Source of the DNA: Acidobacteriota bacterium
GTDB lineage: Bacteria > Acidobacteriota > Terriglobia > Bryobacterales > Bryobacteraceae
Assembly: GCA_018268715.1 (NCBI GenBank)
Contig: JAFDVZ010000010.1
Location: 162,714 to 226,713, forward strand
DNA length: 64,000 nucleotides
Direction of reading: 5' to 3'
How positions within the stretch are numbered: position 1 is the stretch's first letter; every line of letters begins with the position of its first letter. Positions 60,494-64,000 of the stretch are shown here, piece after piece. The notes beneath the pieces were generated by a model. That model saw only the letters and a program-made list of their open reading frames with translations. It was not told where the DNA came from and did no database searches. Position numbers and translations under genes: made by a program.

Positions 60494-61598
60494 GGCACTG
60501 CTGGAAGGCGTTCAGGAAGAAATCGACTCCGTCTCGCGTTGCGAGTGGCCCCATCAGGCCGATACGGAAGATCTTGCCGGCGAGCGGCCCGAATCCGCCC
60601 GCTACTTCAATGCCATGCTCGGTCAGAAGCCTGGAGCGCACCTTGGCGTCATCCACGCCTTCCGGGGTCCGCACCGTATTCAGGTTCGGGATGCGGTGGC
60701 CCGGCGCCACGTGCATGCCCAAGCCCATCGCCTCAATCTTGCGAACGAAGTACTCGTGCGATTCGCGGTGCCGATTCCAGCGAATCTTCGCGCCTTCGAC
60801 ATCCACCAGCCGCAGCGCTTCGCGCAACGCGTACATGAGCGTCGCCGAGGCCGTGTGGTGATACTTCTTCCCGTCATAGTAATCACGCAGCAACTTCAGA
60901 TCGAGATACCAGACATCGCACGGCGTCTTGCGGGCGTCCAGGCGTTCGACAGCGCGCGGCGAGACCGTCACGGGCGATAGTCCCGGCGGGCAACTGAGGC
61001 CCTTCTGGGAGCAGCTGTAGGCGATGTCGATGCCATGGAGGTCCACTTCGACCGGCACTGCGCCGAGAGAGGTGACGGTGTCTGCGATCACCAGCGCTCC
61101 CACCTCATGCGCGGCCTGGCAGATGGCGGCCGGCGACTGCAACGCGCCGGTGGAAGTTTCGGCGTGTACGAAGGCCACCAGTTGCGGCCGCTCACGCAGG
61201 ATGAACTCGCGGGCTTCGGCGTCCGAGAAGGTCTCGCCCCACGGCTTATCCGCCTTCACTACTGTCGCGCCGTGGCGGCGAGCCATCTCCGCAATGCGTT
61301 CGGCGAAAAAGCCCGCCGAGAGAACGCCGAACTTGACGCCGGGTTCGACGAAGTTCGCGACGGCCGTCTCCATGCCGGAACTGCCGGTGCCGGAGATGGC
61401 GAGGGTCAGTTCGTTGGACGTGCCGAAGACGGTGCGCAGACGGGCGCGGACGTCGCCGGCGACTTCGAAGAAGTACGGGTCCAGGTGGCCGACCACATTG
61501 TTGGCCATCGCCTGGTAGACGCTGTCCTCCACCTGCGTGGGGCCGGGTCCATACAGGTATCGTTTCGGCGCCTGGGGAGTTGCGTGAGATTGAGGCAT
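60486..61598 (-). CDS. Class V aminotransferase (alanine-glyoxylate/serine-pyruvate type)
   Basis: The 370-residue PLP enzyme has a substrate-side N-terminus YLYGPGPTQVEDSVYQAMANNVVGHLDP and SGTGSSGMETAVANF, which binds PLP phosphate. The Asp of IADTVTSLGAVPVEVD and the Schiff-base Lys of YSCSQKGLSCPPGLSP are present. It probably transfers the amino group from alanine or serine to glyoxylate or pyruvate. The ATG at 61598 is chosen because the conserved fold starts a few residues later; the frame upstream runs into the SDR gene. It lies 5 nt after the SDR gene and is probably co-transcribed with it. Confidence 0.93.
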   Translation of the reverse strand: MPQSHATPQAPKRYLYGPGPTQVEDSVYQAMANNVVGHLDPYFFEVAGDVRARLRTVFGTSNELTLAISGTGSSGMETAVANFVEPGVKFGVLSAGFFAERIAEMARRHGATVVKADKPWGETFSDAEAREFILRERPQLVAFVHAETSTGALQSPAAICQAAHEVGALVIADTVTSLGAVPVEVDLHGIDIAYSCSQKGLSCPPGLSPVTVSPRAVERLDARKTPCDVWYLDLKLLRDYYDGKKYHHTASATLMYALREALRLVDVEGAKIRWNRHRESHEYFVRKIEAMGLGMHVAPGHRIPNLNTVRTPEGVDDAKVRSRLLTEHGIEVAGGFGPLAGKIFRIGLMGPLATRDGVDFFLNAFQQCLK

Positions 61599-61603
61599 TG
61601 CAA

Positions 61604-62353
61604 TCAGCGTATCAGTCTCCAGCGGTCGCCCGAAAATTCCGCCGGCAGTTCGCCCCAGGTCCCGAATTTGCCCGACATCTGGCCGCCGTCTACGAACAGC
61701 GTCGCGCCAGTGACGTAGCTGGCGAGATCGGAGGCGAGAAACAGAACGGCGTTGGCGACCTCCGGCGCTTCCCCGCCCCGACCCATCGGAATGTGGCGGA
61801 AGTAGTCCTTGAGGATGCCGGGGTTTGCGAAGTGCGATTCGGTGAGCGGGGTGTGGATGAGTCCCGGGCACACGGCGTTCACGCGGATTCCGTAGGGGCC
61901 CAGTTCGTTGGCCGCGGTGTGGAGAAGGCCGAGCAGGCCGGCCTTGCTTGCATTGTAGGCGGTGAGGCCGGGCTCGCCGTCGTAGGAGTTGGTGGAAGCG
62001 GTGAGGACGATGGCCCCGCCGCGGCCGCGCATGCGTCTGGCGGCCGCCTGGAGGGTGAAGAATGCGCCGGAGAGATTGGTTTCGATGGTGCGCCGCCAGA
62101 CGTCGCCGGTGGTTTCGAAAAAGCTGGCGGGGATGGCGGTTCCGGCGTTCGCTACAAGGATATCGGGCGGGGCGATGCCGTCGAACGCGGCTTCGAGGGA
62201 GGCCGGATCGGCGACGTTGACCGGCGGATCCGAGCGGAGATCGAAGACATGAACCCGCGCGCCGGCGTCGCGGAGGGCGTTCGCGATCGCCTCTCCAATA
62301 CCGCTGGCCCCGCCGGTTACCACCGCGGTCTTCCCGCTGAAATCAATGCGCAT
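61604..62353 (-). CDS. SDR-family NAD(P)-dependent oxidoreductase
   Basis: The 249-residue classical short-chain dehydrogenase has cofactor motif TGGASGIGEA and VANAGTA (NAG). The catalytic Ser is in IVLTASTNS, with YNASKAGLLGL (YxxxK). After the Rossmann core come RVNAVCPGLIHTPL and the C-terminal FVDGGQMSGKFG typical of the family. VFDLRSD after beta-2 suggests NAD(H) preference. The substrate is unknown. It is the first gene of a two-gene unit with the aminotransferase. Confidence 0.93.
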   Translation of the reverse strand: MRIDFSGKTAVVTGGASGIGEAIANALRDAGARVHVFDLRSDPPVNVADPASLEAAFDGIAPPDILVANAGTAIPASFFETTGDVWRRTIETNLSGAFFTLQAAARRMRGRGGAIVLTASTNSYDGEPGLTAYNASKAGLLGLLHTAANELGPYGIRVNAVCPGLIHTPLTESHFANPGILKDYFRHIPMGRGGEAPEVANAVLFLASDLASYVTGATLFVDGGQMSGKFGTWGELPAEFSGDRWRLIR

Positions 62354-62445
62354 AGGAACATGCTAACGGAGAATTTGTGCAGAGGGGCGAAACGCAGTTG
62401 TCATCACGGGCAGGCGTGCTATTATGGGGATTCGCCCGCCCGAAA

Positions 62446-62522
62446 GGGCCCGTAGCTCAGTTGGTTAGAGCGCTACCTTGACACGGTAGAGGTCTGCAGT
62501 TCGAGTCTGCACGGGCCCACCA
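62446..62522 (+). tRNA. tRNA-Val (anticodon GAC)
   Basis: 77 nt including encoded CCA. The acceptor stem GGGCCCG / CGGGCCC is perfect, with discriminator A. The D-arm GCTC-AGTTGGTTA-GAGC, anticodon arm CTACC-TTGACAC-GGTAG (anticodon GAC, Val) and T-arm CTGCAG-TTCGAGT-CTGCA complete the cloverleaf. Confidence 0.97.
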
Positions 62523-62634
62523 TTCAGTACTAGACCGCTTGCCGAGTTCACTGTATTCCGTTCGTACTTTTTCGTGGCGGTTCCGCTGTGTTTCAGGCTG
62601 CGAATGATAGACTGCCCATAGACATATAGCCGCC

Positions 62635-62979
62635 ATGACATCGGACGAGCACAACGCTGCGGAGTCGTCAGGGAGGCGCCGTAGATCCATTGACGCCGCC
62701 GATAAATCGAAGGCCGTGCTCCGAGTTCTCGGTGGTGAAGACGCAGTCGCCGTCGCCCATGACGTCGGTGTGTCGATCGGCCGGCTGGAGCAATGGCAGG
62801 CGGCGTTCGTGTCGGCAGGGTTTGAGGCGCTCCAGCGGAGATCAGCCCAGCATGGGAAGCAGCCGGATCGGCTTCGGAGTACTCTGAAGACGATTGCTCC
62901 CTGGTTCTTTCTGTTGATCACGCTGGCTGCGACGATCTTCGTGCTGGTCCATTTCATGTATCGCGACCCCGGCCAATAG
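62635..62979 (+). CDS. Transposase-type HTH domain fused to a C-terminal TM helix
   Basis: The 114-residue protein has RRRSIDAADKSKAVLRVLGGEDAVAVAHDVGVSIGRLEQWQAAFVSAGFEALQ, a helix-turn-helix of the kind found in IS3-type OrfA/InsE proteins. A basic linker and one TM helix follow (TIAPWFFLLITLAATIFVLVHFMY). There is no transposase catalytic partner and no terminal repeats were seen, so it is not an intact insertion sequence. The ATG is at 62635. It may be a domesticated HTH used as a membrane-tethered regulator (inference). Confidence 0.7.
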   Translation: MTSDEHNAAESSGRRRRSIDAADKSKAVLRVLGGEDAVAVAHDVGVSIGRLEQWQAAFVSAGFEALQRRSAQHGKQPDRLRSTLKTIAPWFFLLITLAATIFVLVHFMYRDPGQ

Positions 62980-63062
62980 AGCCTCGCTTGTTGGCTTGGC
63001 CACCAACGCTTCGTTCAAAATTTGCGTCAATTTGCCGAAAAGGATCCCGAGAGGTGATTCTT

Positions 63063-63746
63063 GTGACTCGGCGATCCCTTCTGACGATTTTGGCCAGCGG
63101 GGCCAGTTCCCAACTGGTAGCTGCTCCCCGCCAACCGATGGCGGTGCGCAAACCGGACGGGGGCCTGCGGATCGCGGTGGTCAACCAAAGCTCCACAACG
63201 ATTCAGCCCTACGTGATCGACGCCATCCAGCGTCAATTGGATGAGCACTTCAGCCCGGTCTGGAATCGGACCGCCACTCTTCGGCTCATTGATGACGCCA
63301 ACCAGCTTCGCCCTAACGAGGCCTGCGCTCAACTCCTCGACCATACAGATTATCCGGGCCTGCTCGGGTACCATTTCTGCGCCGCCAACGGCGCTCCGGG
63401 CTTGCGGGTATTCGCGCGAACCGCGTCCGACTACGGCCAGGAGTTCAGCGCCGTGCTGAGTCACGAAATCCTTGAAACGACGGGTAATCCCTGGGTGAAT
63501 GCGGCCGTTTTGCAGAACCTTGGAAAAGGCAGCGGGATCCTCTACAGCATGGAGGTTTGCGATCCGGTGGAGCGCACCTTCTATCAGATCGACGGCGTCA
63601 CGGTGTCGAACTTCGTCACTCCCCAGTACTTTCTCGGCAATAGCAGGGCCCCGTATGACTATCTGGGACTTCTAAGTACGCCGATGCGACCAGCCGTGGA
63701 CGGGAATCAACGGATGCAGGCGGTTAGCGGCCTACCTTCGCTGTAA
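63063..63746 (+). CDS. Exported protein with HExxE motif, function unknown
   Basis: The ~227-residue protein has an N-terminal RR-containing signal (TRRSLLTILASGASSQLVAAP), possibly twin-arginine. The core contains LSHEILETTGNPWVN, a zinc-like HE..E arrangement, then MEVCDPVERTFYQIDGVTVSNFVTPQYF. The GTG at 63063 is chosen because AGAGGTGA lies 5-8 nt upstream; GTG 63054 is an alternative. It could be a metallopeptidase-like domain, but the usual HExxH is absent and I do not recognise a named family. Confidence 0.65.
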   Translation: MTRRSLLTILASGASSQLVAAPRQPMAVRKPDGGLRIAVVNQSSTTIQPYVIDAIQRQLDEHFSPVWNRTATLRLIDDANQLRPNEACAQLLDHTDYPGLLGYHFCAANGAPGLRVFARTASDYGQEFSAVLSHEILETTGNPWVNAAVLQNLGKGSGILYSMEVCDPVERTFYQIDGVTVSNFVTPQYFLGNSRAPYDYLGLLSTPMRPAVDGNQRMQAVSGLPSL

Positions 63747-64000
63747 CCTGCCGGTGCGGTCGCGCCGCTCGTTCAATGCTGACATTGTCGATCCAGATTG
63801 AGCCCTCAATCTTACTGTCGAATTTCTCAGACGGTCGTCGGACGATTTCTATCGTCTGGAACTGCGACGGAGGAACGGATAACTCCTCCTCGATCCACAT
63901 CCACGGATGGGAGCCGAGAATCGCATCGGTTGACCATTGAAGACGCCCAGTCGGATCGGCGACGTGGAACTGGACGCCGCTATTGGTGGTGAGACCGTCG
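63724..64000 (-). CDS. Partial CDS, C-terminal part of an unknown (possibly carbohydrate-binding) protein
   Basis: The minus-strand frame is open from the window edge to TAA at 63724-63726, giving the last ~91 residues. They contain GVQFHVADPTGRLQWSTDAILGSHPWMWIEEELSVPPSQFQTIEIVRRPSEKFDSKIEGSIWIDNVSIERA. The final 'IWIDNVSIE' resembles the last strand of galactose-binding/CBM-like jelly rolls, so it may be a secreted sugar-binding or glycan-active protein. It overlaps the convergent gene's 3' end by 23 nt. Confidence 0.6.
   Translation of the reverse strand, partial: DGLTTNSGVQFHVADPTGRLQWSTDAILGSHPWMWIEEELSVPPSQFQTIEIVRRPSEKFDSKIEGSIWIDNVSIERAARPHRQVTAKVGR

Noticed and set aside
62446-62979. 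Genomic island inserted at tRNA-Val
   Set aside because: No integrase and no duplicated tRNA end were seen within the window; only the HTH-TM gene is suggestive.

Overview
The window is high-GC, gene-dense bacterial chromosome, most likely from an Acidobacteriota of the Solibacteraceae/Bryobacterales type. The lineage call is inference from gene content. It rests on a PadR-controlled macrolide-exporter-like 'orphan' permease, a BlaI/BlaR1 pair whose sensor is fused to a TonB-type C-terminus, a PEP-CTERM protein, a large MoxR/VWA cluster, a reaction-centre-type cytochrome c, and a short K-A-G-G/H-N-Q repeat protein. There is no rRNA and no recognisable insertion sequence; one tRNA (Val-GAC) is present.

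Layout. 1-2.7 kb: the end of a sensor kinase, its NtrC-type regulator, and ssb. 2.7-9.7 kb: a secreted BsuPI-like protein, an ECF sigma factor with a membrane partner, a DUF72 protein, two HAD hydrolases, a polyisoprenyl-type glycosyltransferase, and small membrane and copper-binding proteins. 9.7-15.8 kb: a sulfatase, a TIM-barrel sugar isomerase, an exported methyltransferase, and a PadR regulator with its ABC-type permease. 15.9-29.8 kb: an eight-gene, same-strand, largely overlapping cluster (DUF4159, VWA, caspase-like, TPR metallopeptidase, MoxR ATPase, DUF58, BatA-like VWA, giant coiled-coil membrane protein) that looks like one envelope-associated ATPase/VWA machine. 29.9-40.8 kb: an exported methyltransferase, blaI/blaR1-tonB, a chemoreceptor with a c-type heme motif, a PEP-CTERM protein, a TPR protein with a ClC channel, a DUF885 peptidase, and an NTF2-like protein.

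40.8-53.6 kb is the accessory region. It holds an isolated decayed CRISPR repeat, a Phd/YefM antitoxin followed by a YoeB-like toxin with no start codon, and a 50-repeat CRISPR array. Next comes a type I-G (formerly I-U) interference operon (cas3, csb3, csb1, csb2) with no cas1, cas2 or cas4, followed by a terminase large subunit broken by a minisatellite and an in-frame stop, and a 113-bp perfect inverted-repeat element. The repeat sequence, the degenerate far-end repeat and the cas promoter all indicate that the array is read on the minus strand, with its leader next to csb2.

53.6-64 kb: an unknown 'AANRANA' protein, a LolA-like/TlpA fusion, RecJ, a di-heme-motif cytochrome, the K-A-G-G/H-N-Q tandem-repeat microprotein, a SpoIIE phosphatase, a class V aminotransferase, an SDR oxidoreductase, tRNA-Val, and three unknown genes, the last cut by the window edge.
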